Positions 54,005 to 64,000 of a stretch of DNA of 64,000 bases are shown in pieces. This DNA is from Planctomycetota bacterium. GTDB lineage: Bacteria; Planctomycetota; J058. The notes beneath the pieces are model-generated. The model was not told the DNA's origin and did not search any database. It saw only the letters and a list, made by a program, of their open reading frames with translations. Each line of letters opens with the position of its first letter. Within the stretch, counting starts at the first letter, position 1. Position numbers and translations under genes: made by a program. Where the stretch lies: contig JAMLIC010000025.1 of assembly GCA_023954375.1 (NCBI GenBank), positions 62,001 through 126,000 of the forward strand, given 5' to 3'.

Positions 54005-54469
54005 ATGCCCGCCCGCACGCTCCGCGCCCCCGCCGAGCTCAACGGCGTCGACCCCGGCGCGCTGCTGTTCCTCGCCGGCGGCGTGAGCCAGTGCCCCGAC
54101 TGGCAGACCGACATGATCCTGCGCCTCGCCCCGGCGCTCGACGGCTGGACGCTCGTCAACCCGCGCCTCGAGCGGCCGCCGCGCGACCCGGCCGCCGCCG
54201 AGGCCGAGATCGCCTGGGAGTTCCGGCACCTCCACGGCGCCGACGCGGTGCTCTTCTGGCTCACGCCGCCGACGCCGTGCCCGGTGTCGCTCTACGAGCT
54301 GGGCAAGGTGTCGATGACCGCGAAGCCGCTGTTCGTCGGGGTCCACCCCGACTTCCCCCTGCGCGCGGACGTGGTCGTGCAGACGCGCCTCGTGCGGCCG
54401 GACGCCCACATCGTCCACTCGTTCGACGACCTCGCCGGCCGCGTCCTCGAGGCGCTCACCCTGAGGTGA
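54005..54469 (+). CDS. Nucleoside 2-deoxyribosyltransferase-like protein
   Basis: The ATG at 54005 with GGAGG 6 bases upstream gives 154 residues; a GTG at 53993 is less likely. The Rossmann-like fold shows LFLAGGVSQCPDWQTDM at the start, then GADAVLFWLTPPTPCPVSLY and ELGKVSMTAKPLFVGV. The Glu of YELG is the catalytic nucleophile position of deoxyribosyltransferases, and Asp in CPDW fits the sugar-binding site. It may process nucleosides or N-glycosidic metabolites. It is a single-gene unit ended by a large hairpin. Confidence 0.7.
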   Translation: MPARTLRAPAELNGVDPGALLFLAGGVSQCPDWQTDMILRLAPALDGWTLVNPRLERPPRDPAAAEAEIAWEFRHLHGADAVLFWLTPPTPCPVSLYELGKVSMTAKPLFVGVHPDFPLRADVVVQTRLVRPDAHIVHSFDDLAGRVLEALTLR

Positions 54470-54476
54470 GGCCGCC

Positions 54477-54563
54477 GCACGTCCCCGGGGCCTGGCCCTG
54501 GACCCCCGGGCCCCCGCGCGTGGAGGGGGTCCTGAGGGCCGGGTCGCGCTCCCGGGGACGTGC
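54477..54563. terminator. Large nested hairpin between convergent genes
   Basis: Outer arms GCACGTCCCCGGG (54477-54489) and 54551-54563 are perfectly complementary (13 bp). Inside, a second stem pairs 54494-54507 with 54525-54540 through a 2-base bulge (GGCCCT, GGACCCCC with GGGGGTCC, AGGGCC). It separates the deoxyribosyltransferase-like gene from the sigma operon. It should terminate in both directions, though there is no T-tract. Confidence 0.6.
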
Positions 54564-54587
54564 GCGTGTTCGCCGTGGGGCCGCGGG

Positions 54588-55262
54588 CTAGCCGCCGCCG
54601 CGGGGCGGGGCGCCCCCCTGGCCCTGCTGGCCATCCCGCCGCGGCGGCCGCTCGCCGGGGGACGGCGGCGGGCTGCTCCAGGCGGGCCGCTTCGGCCGGT
54701 CGCCCTGCCCGTCGCGCCCCGCCGCCGCGTCGGCCTCCCGCCCGCGCCGCGCGTCGTCGGCGGGCGTCGTGCCGCGCGCGCGGTCGCGCCCGCGCAGGAA
54801 GGCCGCGCCGGCCTCCTCGCGCGCGCGCCGTGTGGTCTCGAGCGCCTGCCCCAGCTCGGCGGCCGCGTCGCGCGACGCGCGGGCCAGGGCCCGCTCGATC
54901 GCGGCGGTGTGCCGGTCCGCGGCCTCGACGTAGCGGGCCACGGCGGCGCTCATGTCGCGGTCGCGCGCCGAGGCGCGCTCGATCGAGGCCCGCACGCCGC
55001 CCATCAGCTCGTGGTAGCCGCGGCCGACGCCGTCGAGCCGCTCGCCCGGGAGCCGCTCGAGCTCGCGGACGCGCGCGTCGGCGACCTCGAGCAGCGCCTC
55101 GCAGCGGGCGGCGTCGTCCTTGGTCGTCGCCAGGCGCACCAGCTCGCGCGCCGTCTTCAGGACGTGGCGGCGCTCGCCGGGGAGCGGCCCGACGTCCTGC
55201 GCGGCGGCGGCCCCGGCCGAGGCGAGGAGGAGCGCGACGGTCCACACGCTCGCCCGGCTCAC
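54588..55262 (-). CDS. Secreted helical protein of an ECF sigma operon
   Basis: The product has 224 residues. A signal peptide (VWTVALLLASAGAAAAQ) is followed by a long helical part with regularly spaced Arg/Glu (ARELVRLATTKDDAARCEAL, ARDRDMSAAVARYVEAADRH). A Pro/Gly/Arg-rich disordered tail after about 165 ends in GGAPPRGGG. It is the third gene of the sigma/anti-sigma operon (GTGA overlap), so it likely takes part in the same envelope signal. I do not recognise a family. Confidence 0.6.
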   Translation of the reverse strand: MSRASVWTVALLLASAGAAAAQDVGPLPGERRHVLKTARELVRLATTKDDAARCEALLEVADARVRELERLPGERLDGVGRGYHELMGGVRASIERASARDRDMSAAVARYVEAADRHTAAIERALARASRDAAAELGQALETTRRAREEAGAAFLRGRDRARGTTPADDARRGREADAAAGRDGQGDRPKRPAWSSPPPSPGERPPRRDGQQGQGGAPPRGGG

Positions 55263-56158
55263 AGGTGCGCCACCCTTCGGCACGCGGCGAGCGCCGCCTG
55301 GAGCGGCCCCCGCAGCCGCGCCGGCGCCCCGCGGGCCAGGACCGTGAGCGCCTCCTCGTCGAGGCCGGCCTGCGTCTGCGCGAACGAGCGCGCGACGATC
55401 AGGTCGAGCTCGTCGAGCTCGCGGTCGGTCAGGACCGCCGCGACCCCCTCCTCGAGGAGGACCGCGTAGGCCTCCGCCAGCTCCTCCGCCATGGCCGCGT
55501 CGTCGACCTGCAGGGCCGCGCGCAGCTCCCGCAGGCGGGCGCTCGCCGCCGCGAGGAGCAGCTGGACCCGGTCGCTCGGCGTGTCGGCCAGCGCGACCGC
55601 CACGGCCTGCCTCGAGACGAGGAGCAGGTGCTCCGGCTCCCCCGGCAGGGCGGGGCGCGCGGGGGCGGGCCGCGGGCCGGCCGCGTCCCGCGGGCTCGCC
55701 CGCTCCTCCGCCGGGTCGAGCTCGGCGCCTGCGCCGGCGGCGGCGCCTCCGCTCCGGCGGCGCCTCCGGCGGCGCCCCGAAGAGCTCGTGCCCTTCAGGG
55801 CGAGCACCAGCGCGGCCGCCCCGAGGAGCGCGGCCGCGCCCTGCGCGACCGACGGCCAGCCGCGCCAGCCGGCCCAGCCGGCCCCGCCCGACGAGCGCGC
55901 GGGCGACGCCGCGCCGGCGCTCGCCTCGGCCGCCGCGCGGCGGAGGATCGCCTGGCGCTGCGCGTCGAGCGCCGCGTCGGTCAGGCGCGGGACGGGGGCC
56001 CCGCGGCCCAGGACGTCCTCCAGGCGCCGCGCGCGCTGGAGCTTCCGGCGGCAGCGCCCGCAGGCGGCCGCGTGGGCGTCGGCCTCGGCCCGGACCTCGC
56101 TCGAGACGGCGCCGTCGCACAGCTCGTGCACCAGCGCGCCGAACCGCTCGCAGTCCAT
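55259..56158 (-). CDS. Transmembrane anti-sigma factor with zinc-binding motif
   Basis: The product has 299 residues. The N-terminal cytoplasmic domain carries the ZAS motif pattern His...CysxxCys (ADAHAAACGRCRRKL). One membrane helix (about 105-120, AALLGAAALVLALKG) is followed by a long, Ala/Arg-rich periplasmic part. Its start overlaps the stop of the sigma factor gene (ATGA). It should hold the sigma factor inactive until an envelope signal is received, and it is followed by a secreted partner. Confidence 0.78.
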   Translation of the reverse strand: MDCERFGALVHELCDGAVSSEVRAEADAHAAACGRCRRKLQRARRLEDVLGRGAPVPRLTDAALDAQRQAILRRAAAEASAGAASPARSSGGAGWAGWRGWPSVAQGAAALLGAAALVLALKGTSSSGRRRRRRRSGGAAAGAGAELDPAEERASPRDAAGPRPAPARPALPGEPEHLLLVSRQAVAVALADTPSDRVQLLLAAASARLRELRAALQVDDAAMAEELAEAYAVLLEEGVAAVLTDRELDELDLIVARSFAQTQAGLDEEALTVLARGAPARLRGPLQAALAACRRVAHL

Positions 56159-56724
56159 CAGGCACCTCCCGGCGGGTCGTCGAGGAACGGGGCCAGGAGC
56201 CCCTCGAGCTTGCGGCGCCCGGCGAAGAGCCGCCAGCGCACCGTCGCCACGGGGACGCCCTGGATCGCCCCGATCTCCTCGTGGGACAGGCCCTCGTACA
56301 TGCGCAGCACCACCACCGCCCGCTGGTCGTCCGGCAGCTCGTCGAGCGCTCGACGGACCGCCTGCTCGAGCTCCTGGCCCGCCGCAACCTGCACCGGCGC
56401 CGCCCGCGTCGGGGCCGGCGCCGCCGCCAGCTCGCGCTCGACGGCCCGCTGCCGGGTCCGGCGGCGCAGGTGGTCGATCGAGACGTTCAGGGCCACGCGA
56501 TACACCCAGCTGTCGAGGTTGCTCCCGGCCGGCAGCCGGTCCAGGCCGCGGAAGACCTGCAGGAACGTCTCCTGGCACAGGTCGTCCACGTCCGCGTGGC
56601 GGCCGGTCATCCGGTAGACCACCGCGTGCACGCGGCGCTGGTAGCGCCTGATGAGCTCGTCGTGGGTGGGCTCGCGGGCGGAGCCGTCCGCCACTCTCAC
56701 CTCCGGCTCACGAAGCGCCGCCAT
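56158..56724 (-). CDS. ECF-type RNA polymerase sigma factor
   Basis: The product has 188 residues. Region 2 (about 25-95) has DELIRRYQRRVHAVVYRMTG, DDLCQETFLQVFRGLD and the -10 recognition segment LDSWVYRVALNVSIDHLRRR. Region 4 (about 130-180) has LDELPDDQRAVVVLRMYEGL, SHEEIGAIQGVPVATVRWRL. It is a group-IV sigma factor controlled by the anti-sigma gene directly downstream. A self-recognition promoter is not obvious in the upstream gap. Confidence 0.92.
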   Translation of the reverse strand: MAALREPEVRVADGSAREPTHDELIRRYQRRVHAVVYRMTGRHADVDDLCQETFLQVFRGLDRLPAGSNLDSWVYRVALNVSIDHLRRRTRQRAVERELAAAPAPTRAAPVQVAAGQELEQAVRRALDELPDDQRAVVVLRMYEGLSHEEIGAIQGVPVATVRWRLFAGRRKLEGLLAPFLDDPPGGA

Positions 56725-56840
56725 TCAGGGCAGGAGATCGTGGCCGGGGCGCGGACGTTTGAGGCCTTCCGGAGGGCTTGCGGCGTCATGGCTTGCGCCC
56801 AGTCGTACCCCGCCTCCGGGCGGACCGGAAGCGCGGCGGC

Positions 56841-57542
56841 CTACGGGCGCTCGCAGGGGCAGTCGGGGAGGCTCAGGACGACCGGGAGGAGGAGCGGCCA
56901 GAAGAGCGCGGTGAGGGCGGCGTCGGCGACGAGGACGAACGGCGTCGCGAGCGCCCGGCCGATCACGAAGGTCCGCGGCCCGGGCATGGGGGCCCGGATC
57001 GGTCCCGAGGCCCACGGCGACTGCCGCAGGGCCAGGCGCGACTCGGGGACCCGCGCCAGCGGCCGCGTCGACCCGTCCTCGGCCTCGAGGAGCACCAGGC
57101 CGGCGTCGAAGCGCGCGCGCGACCACACCCAGCGGCTCGGCGCCTCGCCGAGCCGCGCCGCGAGGTCCGCGTCCTGAGGGGCGCGGCCGACGAGCGGCAG
57201 CCCGTCGGGGAGGGGGCCGTCGAGGAGCACCAGCGGCGGGAGGTCGTCCTCGTCGGGAGGCGCGACCGCCGGCCAGGTCGCCGGCGGCTCCACCGGCGAG
57301 GCCGTGGCGTAGTGCCGCTCGGCGCCGTCGCTGCACCGGCAGAGCAGGTGCACCGTGCCGTCCCCCGCGCGCACGGCCCGGACGATCCCGGTGGGGACGG
57401 CGTCGATGCGGGTCGGGACGAGCTCGACCTCGGGGCAGCGGTGGAACGGCCAGTCGAGCTCCCAGAGCCGCGGCGTGAGGCAGCCCGGCAGCGCCAGGGG
57501 AGCCAGCAGCGTCAGGACGGCGAGCGACGGACGGCGGCGCAC
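56841..57542 (-). CDS. Lipoprotein of unknown function
   Basis: The product has 233 residues; the GTG start is next to a -10 box. The signal with lipobox LPGC ends at about residue 21. The mature region contains CRCSDGAERHYAT, and a C-terminal hydrophobic stretch (PFVLVADAALTALFWPLLLP) ends in SLPDCPCERP, suggesting a second membrane anchor. TACCCT (57554-57549 on the minus strand) ends 6 bases before the GTG, so the transcript should start at the codon itself (leaderless). No family is recognised. Confidence 0.6.
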   Translation of the reverse strand: MRRRPSLAVLTLLAPLALPGCLTPRLWELDWPFHRCPEVELVPTRIDAVPTGIVRAVRAGDGTVHLLCRCSDGAERHYATASPVEPPATWPAVAPPDEDDLPPLVLLDGPLPDGLPLVGRAPQDADLAARLGEAPSRWVWSRARFDAGLVLLEAEDGSTRPLARVPESRLALRQSPWASGPIRAPMPGPRTFVIGRALATPFVLVADAALTALFWPLLLPVVLSLPDCPCERP

Positions 57543-57548
57543 CCGATC

Positions 57549-57554
57549 AGGGTA
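57549..57554 (-). promoter_or_regulatory. -10 element TACCCT, leaderless spacing
   Basis: Read on the minus strand, TACCCT is followed by six bases and then the GTG start at 57542. No ribosome-binding site fits between them. Confidence 0.45.
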
Positions 57555-57574
57555 GCGCCGCCGGCGGGCTCGCG

Positions 57575-58968
<1,394 letters not shown>

Positions 58969-58972
<4 letters not shown>

Positions 58973-60720
58973 GCCGCCCCCTCCGGCGCCGCCTGCAGGC
59001 GCACGCGGAAGGCCGTGTCGCCCGGCCGGCTCTCGAGCTCGATCCGCCCGCCGTGCGCGCGGACGAGGTCGCGGGTGACCGCCAGCCCCAGGCCCGTGCC
59101 GCTGCCCGGGGCCTTCGTGCTGAAGAACGGCTCGAACACGCGCTCGCGCGCCGCCTCGGGCACCCCGGGGCCGGTGTCGCGCACGCACAGCTCCACCTCG
59201 CCCCGGGCCTCGTCGTGCGCGAGCGAGACCGTGACCCGCGCGTCGGGCCGGCCGTCGACCGCGTCGCGCGCGTTGAGGAGCAGGTTCAGGAGCACCTGCT
59301 GGAGCTGGTCCGGGTCGCCCTCGACCGGCGGCGTCCCGGGCGCCACGTCGGCCCGCACCGCGACGCGCCGGAGCCGCGGGTCGTGCGCGAGCAGGCGCAG
59401 GGTGGCGGCGACCACCTCGTCGAGGCGGCAGGGCGCCCGCGCCGGCGCGCGCGGGCGGGCGAGGTCCATGAGGCCGCGCAGGGCGCCGGCGACGCGCTCC
59501 ATCTGCGTCACGGCGTCGTCGAGGAGCCCGCGCGTCTCGTCGTCGCCGCTCCGCTCGCGCGCGAGCTGGACGAGCGAGCTCACGGCCGCGAGCGGGTTGT
59601 TGACCTCGTGCGCCACGCCGGCCGCCAGCGTGCCGGCGACGGCCAGCCGCTCGGTCCGCGCCAGGAGCTCGGCCCGCTCGCGCTGCGCGTCGAGGTCGCG
59701 CGCCAGCCGCTCGACCATGGCGTCGAACGCCCGCGCCAGGACGCCCACCTCGTCGCCGCGCGGCGGCAGGCCGGCGCGCGCGTCGAGCTCGCCGCGCGTC
59801 ACCCGCAGGGCGGCCTCGGAGACGCGCCGCAGGGGCGCGACGACGAGCGCCTGCGCGGCGAGCACCAGCCCGAGCGTCGGCAGGGCCGCCGCCACGGCGC
59901 CGACGGCGAGCACCTCGGCCCAGGGGCCCGCGGCGACCCCGCCCGCGCGCAGGGCGGCCACGACGAGCAGGAGCCCGGCCCCCCAGGCCACGAGCGCGGC
60001 GACCGACAGGCGCGCCGAGACCGGGAAGCGCTGCACCTCGTCGAGCGGGCTCGCCGGGCGCAGGAACCCCCACGAGAGGACGGCGTGCCCGTGGACGAGT
60101 GTGCCCAAAAGGATGGCCACGCTGCTCCAGGGCAGGAGCGCGCTCGACCCGGCCGCCAGCGGCAGCACGACGCAGGCGAGGGTCGTGAGCGCGCCGGTGA
60201 CGCCGTCGGCCACGAGGAGCAGGTCGAGCTGGCGCCGCAGGCGCAGGTCGGCGGTCGCGCGCCGGGCGGCGAGGAGCCGCAGCCAGGCCAGCGCGAAGAG
60301 GCCGTAGGACCAGGCGCCCAGGGCGTAGGTCCACCCGTTCGTCCCCACCTCGAGCGCCCCGTCCACGACCGCGACGCTCGCCAGCGGCGCGCCCGCGAGC
60401 ACGACCGGCACGAGGACGAGGCCCGGGCCGAGCGCCAGGGCGAGCTCGAGCCGGCCGGGGACGACCGGCGCGGGGAACACGTGCGTGAAGCGCAGGAACG
60501 CCAGCTGCAGGGCCAGGGCCACGAGGAACGCGGCCCGGGCCCAGGGCCAGGCGTCGCCGCCCAGGCCGAAGAAGGCCAGGTCGTTCGTCACCCACAGGGC
60601 GGCGAGCCCGCAGAAGGCGGCGAACGCCCGGTTCTCGGGCCGTCCGGGCGCCGCGGCGAACACCCACGCGCCGAAGGCGAGCACGCCCAGGAGCGTCAGC
60701 GCGAGGGTCGCGACGAGCAT
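58969..60720 (-). CDS. Multi-pass membrane histidine kinase (NtrB-like)
   Basis: The product has 583 residues. The N-terminal half has about eight to ten membrane helices (from VATLALTLLGVLAFGAWVFA on), a HAMP linker (about 320-370), and then HisKA with AAGVAHEVNNPLAAVSSLVQ. The HATPase domain includes LLNLLLNARDAVDG, DTGPGVPEAAR and GTGLGLAVTRDLV. The sensing part is in the membrane and its signal is unknown. The ATG at 60720 has no ribosome-binding site, and TATACT (60734-60729) ends 8 bases before it, so the mRNA is probably leaderless. It forms an operon with the NtrC-like regulator. Confidence 0.92.
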
Positions 60721-60951
60721 GGGGCGGGAGTATAGCGGGTCACGCGATGGCCCGAGCAACCCCGGGGCCGACGCGACGGCGTGGCGGTCGCCGCGCCCGC
60801 GTTGGCGAAGCGCCAACGCCCGCTGGCGACTTGCCATGGCGAGGGCGCAAGTCGAACCGACGCACGCTGGCCGGGCGCTTGCGCTGGAGCCGCGCGAGGA
60901 GGGCGGCGCCCGCGCAGGGCGGGGGCCGGCCGCCTCGAGAGGAGCGCCCGC
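60721..60951. other. Intergenic region with two stem-loops
   Basis: No gene is visible. Stem-loop A is GCGTTGGCG with CGCCAACGC around AAG (60799-60819). Stem-loop B is CGACTTGC with GCAAGTCG (60827-60854). The region holds the promoter of the divergent kinase and presumably that of the gene at 60952. Confidence 0.45.
60729..60734 (-). promoter_or_regulatory. -10 element TATACT, leaderless spacing
   Basis: On the minus strand TATACT is followed by CCCGCCCC and then the ATG of the histidine kinase. The box is one base from the TATAAT consensus, and the 8-base interval leaves no room for a leader. Confidence 0.55.
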
Positions 60952-61365
60952 GTGACGCCGACCGTCGTGACCTACCTGATCTATCTCGCCGTGAGCGTGG
61001 CCCTGACCGTGTGGGTCGGGCGCACGCTCCACAAGAACGGCCGCGTGTTCCTCGTCGACGTGTTCAAGGACGACGCGCTCGCCGACTCCGTGAACCACCT
61101 GCTGCTCGTCGGCTTCTACCTGATCAACTTCGGCTACGTGACCATGGCCCTGCGGCTCGAGCGGCAGGTGCTCGACGCCCGCACGTCGATCGAGGCCCTC
61201 TCGACGAAGGTCGGGTGGGTGCTCCTCGTCCTCGGCGCCATGCACTTCTTCAACCTCTACGTGTTCTCCCGCCTGCGCCGCCGCGCGCGCCTGGAGAGCG
61301 CCCCGCCGCCGGTCGAGCCGGACGCCTTCGTCCTGACGCGCGACCCGGCGCTGGCCCGGGCCTGA
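60952..61365 (+). CDS. Small integral membrane protein of unknown function
   Basis: GTG at 60952 with GAGAGGAG upstream gives 137 residues. Three membrane helices are likely: VVTYLIYLAVSVALTVWVG, HLLLVGFYLINFGYVTMALR and KVGWVLLVLGAMHFFNLYVF. A conserved-looking LHKNGRVFLVDVFKDDALAD stretch lies between helices 1 and 2. It precedes a DCC thiol-disulfide protein gene by 13 bases, so a shared envelope redox or electron-transfer context is likely. The family is not identified. Confidence 0.65.
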   Translation: MTPTVVTYLIYLAVSVALTVWVGRTLHKNGRVFLVDVFKDDALADSVNHLLLVGFYLINFGYVTMALRLERQVLDARTSIEALSTKVGWVLLVLGAMHFFNLYVFSRLRRRARLESAPPPVEPDAFVLTRDPALARA

Positions 61366-61378
61366 GGGGAGGTGGGCC

Positions 61379-61800
61379 GTGGCCCCCGTGCGCGCGCTGT
61401 TCGTCCTCTACGACGCCCACTGCGGCGTGTGCCGCGAGGCGCGGGCCTGGCTCGAGCGGCAGCCCCGGTTCGTGCCGCTCGTGTTCGTGGCCGCCGGCTC
61501 CGACGAGGCCCGGGCGCGGTTCCCCGCGCTCGACCACGCGAGCACCCTGCGGACCCTGACGGTCGTCAGCGACGCCGGCGCCGTCTACCGCGGCGCCCGG
61601 GCCTGGATCATGGTCCTGTGGGCCCTGCGCGGCTGGCGCGACCGCGCCCTGACCCTCGGCTGGGCGCCGCTCGTGCCGCTCGTCGGGGCCGCGGTGTGGC
61701 TGGTCTCCGCCCTGCGCACGCGCTCGGCGTGCGACGGCGCCTGCGGCGTCCACCCGCTCGACCGCCCGGTCCCCCTCGGTCGGCTCCTGCGGGCGAGGCC

Positions 61801-61804
<4 letters not shown>
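61379..61804 (+). CDS. DCC-family thiol-disulfide oxidoreductase
   Basis: The GTG at 61379 preceded by GGGGAGG gives 141 residues. The N-terminal YDAHCGVCREARAWL carries the DxxCxxC pattern that names the family. A hydrophobic helix (about 85-110) is followed by an unusual Cys pair SACDGACGVHP. It is presumed to act in dithiol/disulfide exchange near the membrane. The stop overlaps the zinc-ribbon gene (GTGA). Confidence 0.78.
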
Positions 61805-63215
<1,411 letters not shown>

Positions 63216-63307
63216 GGGGGTTCCTCCCGGATTGGGTTGAGGGGTACCCGATCACGTTAGGACCGCCCCCTCGGCGGGTCGAAACCGACCCGCCGAGCAC
63301 GGCACGG

Positions 63308-64000
63308 TCAGGCGAAGCGGTGCTCCCGACGGCGGGCCGCCAGCACCATGGCGCCGCAGGCGATCAGCATCACACCGGCCAGGACCGGGCCGCTCACGCC
63401 GGTCCCCGTGTGGGCCAAGGACCCGTTGGACGCGGCACCGGTCGTGGTCGCAGCGGCGTCCGAGCCGCCCGAGCCGCCCGAGCTGGTGATGACGACCGAG
63501 GCGTCGCTTCCATCGTCATCGTCGCCGGCCTGGGCGCCGGCCCCGGCGGTCGAGCTCGGCGGCGCGGTGGTCGGCGGTGCCGTCGTGGGCGGAGTGGTCG
63601 TGGGGGGAACCGATGCCGGGCACGGCGCGTCGGCGCCGGCGCCGGGACCCGTGCCGAGGCAGGCGTCGATGCCACTCAGGGGGGCCGCCGCGACGGTGAC
63701 CAGCTCGACGTCGTCGGGGTCGGGGAACACCGGGTCGTCGCTGCCGGGCGGGAACTGCACGGCGACGTTCCGGTACCACTCGGGCTGCACGCCGTGGTCG
63801 ATCCCGCCGTTGCACGGATCGTCGGGGTCACCGGACGGCAGCGGCTGGAAGAACGCGACCAGGTACTGACCGGCGACCACGTTGGCGGTGTAGCGACCGT
63901 CGGCGCCGGTCACGACCAGGACGCTCTCGTCATCGTCGTCGGTGTTGCCGTAGTAGACGCACACGCCGCCCCTCGGAGCGCCGGTCGGTTCCCAGCGCAC
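63308..64000 (-). CDS. Secreted wall-anchored protein with LAxTG sortase signal, N-terminus outside window
   Basis: The reading frame is open at the right edge, so only the C-terminal 230 residues are seen. They hold a beta-rich module (GGVCVYYGNTDDDDESVLVV, VAGQYLVAFFQPL), then a Thr/Pro-rich wall-spanning repeat (PPTTTPPTTAPPTTAPP). The end is a cell-wall sorting tail: LAHTG, a hydrophobic helix (VLAGVMLIACGAMVLA) and AARRREHRFA. LAxTG is the class E sortase motif of high-GC Actinobacteria. It does not fit the Gram-negative genes in the rest of the window. Confidence 0.75.
   Translation of the reverse strand: MRWEPTGAPRGGVCVYYGNTDDDDESVLVVTGADGRYTANVVAGQYLVAFFQPLPSGDPDDPCNGGIDHGVQPEWYRNVAVQFPPGSDDPVFPDPDDVELVTVAAAPLSGIDACLGTGPGAGADAPCPASVPPTTTPPTTAPPTTAPPSSTAGAGAQAGDDDDGSDASVVITSSGGSGGSDAAATTTGAASNGSLAHTGTGVSGPVLAGVMLIACGAMVLAARRREHRFA

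Overview
Bases 1 to about 62,090 come from a very GC-rich Gram-negative bacterium. The evidence is a complete TonB/ExbB/ExbD/TonB-receptor set, several lipobox lipoproteins, secreted proteins with carboxypeptidase-regulatory repeats, FHA/Ser-Thr-kinase signalling and one protein with a MYXO-CTERM-like tail. This style fits Myxococcota or a deep, GC-rich Planctomycetota lineage; the window alone does not decide between them. No rRNA, tRNA, CRISPR array, IS element or prophage was seen. From about 62,097 there is a 40-base G run and other homopolymer debris, followed by genes of actinobacterial character (malate dehydrogenase and a protein with an LAxTG sortase tail). The right-hand 1.8 kb is therefore probably a chimeric join rather than the same chromosome.

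Layout. 1-9.9 kb: a truncated endonuclease/exonuclease/phosphatase-fold protein, a large surface protein of carboxypeptidase-regulatory repeats, a pseudouridine synthase, a winged-helix protein, a LysM/SleB wall hydrolase and a secreted matrixin protease with IPT domains. 9.9-17.5 kb: glnE (broken by a frameshift), an FHA-DUF4388 protein, a Ser/Thr kinase with two FHA domains, a HAD-fold protein lacking its catalytic aspartates, and a lone receiver protein. 17.6-21.2 kb: a NodU-type carbamoyltransferase, a lipoprotein esterase and a probably leaderless ArsR regulator. 21.2-33.5 kb: a TonB2-like operon (beta-helix lipoprotein, DUF3450, TtpC-like ExbB, ExbB, ExbD, TonB, TPR lipoprotein, receptor) convergent with a PhoB/PhoR-like pair. 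11-bp direct repeats sharing the core CTTGACC precede both the operon and phoB, which suggests a phosphate-controlled uptake system.

34.2-41.6 kb: a complete F-type ATP synthase operon (AtpI/AtpZ-like, a, c, b, delta, alpha, gamma, beta, epsilon) with a near-consensus promoter. Its alpha subunit carries an insert of about 110 residues. 41.9-54.5 kb: two NfeD proteins, a Gln-rich repeat protein paired with an ATP-grasp ligase, a double M16 protease, a DUF4253 protein, a threonine dehydratase-like enzyme, a secreted zincin, a redoxin/cytochrome c/copper-monooxygenase fusion and a deoxyribosyltransferase-like protein. 54.6-60.7 kb: an ECF sigma/anti-sigma operon, a lipoprotein, and an NtrC-type regulator with its membrane histidine kinase. 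61-62 kb: a small membrane protein, a DCC thiol-disulfide protein and a zinc-ribbon protein that runs into the junction.

Gene expression style. Genes are packed with GTGA/ATGA overlaps. Many single promoters show only a -10 element of form TAnnnT, usually 18-45 nt before the start codon. In three cases it lies just 6-8 nt before the start, which implies leaderless mRNAs.
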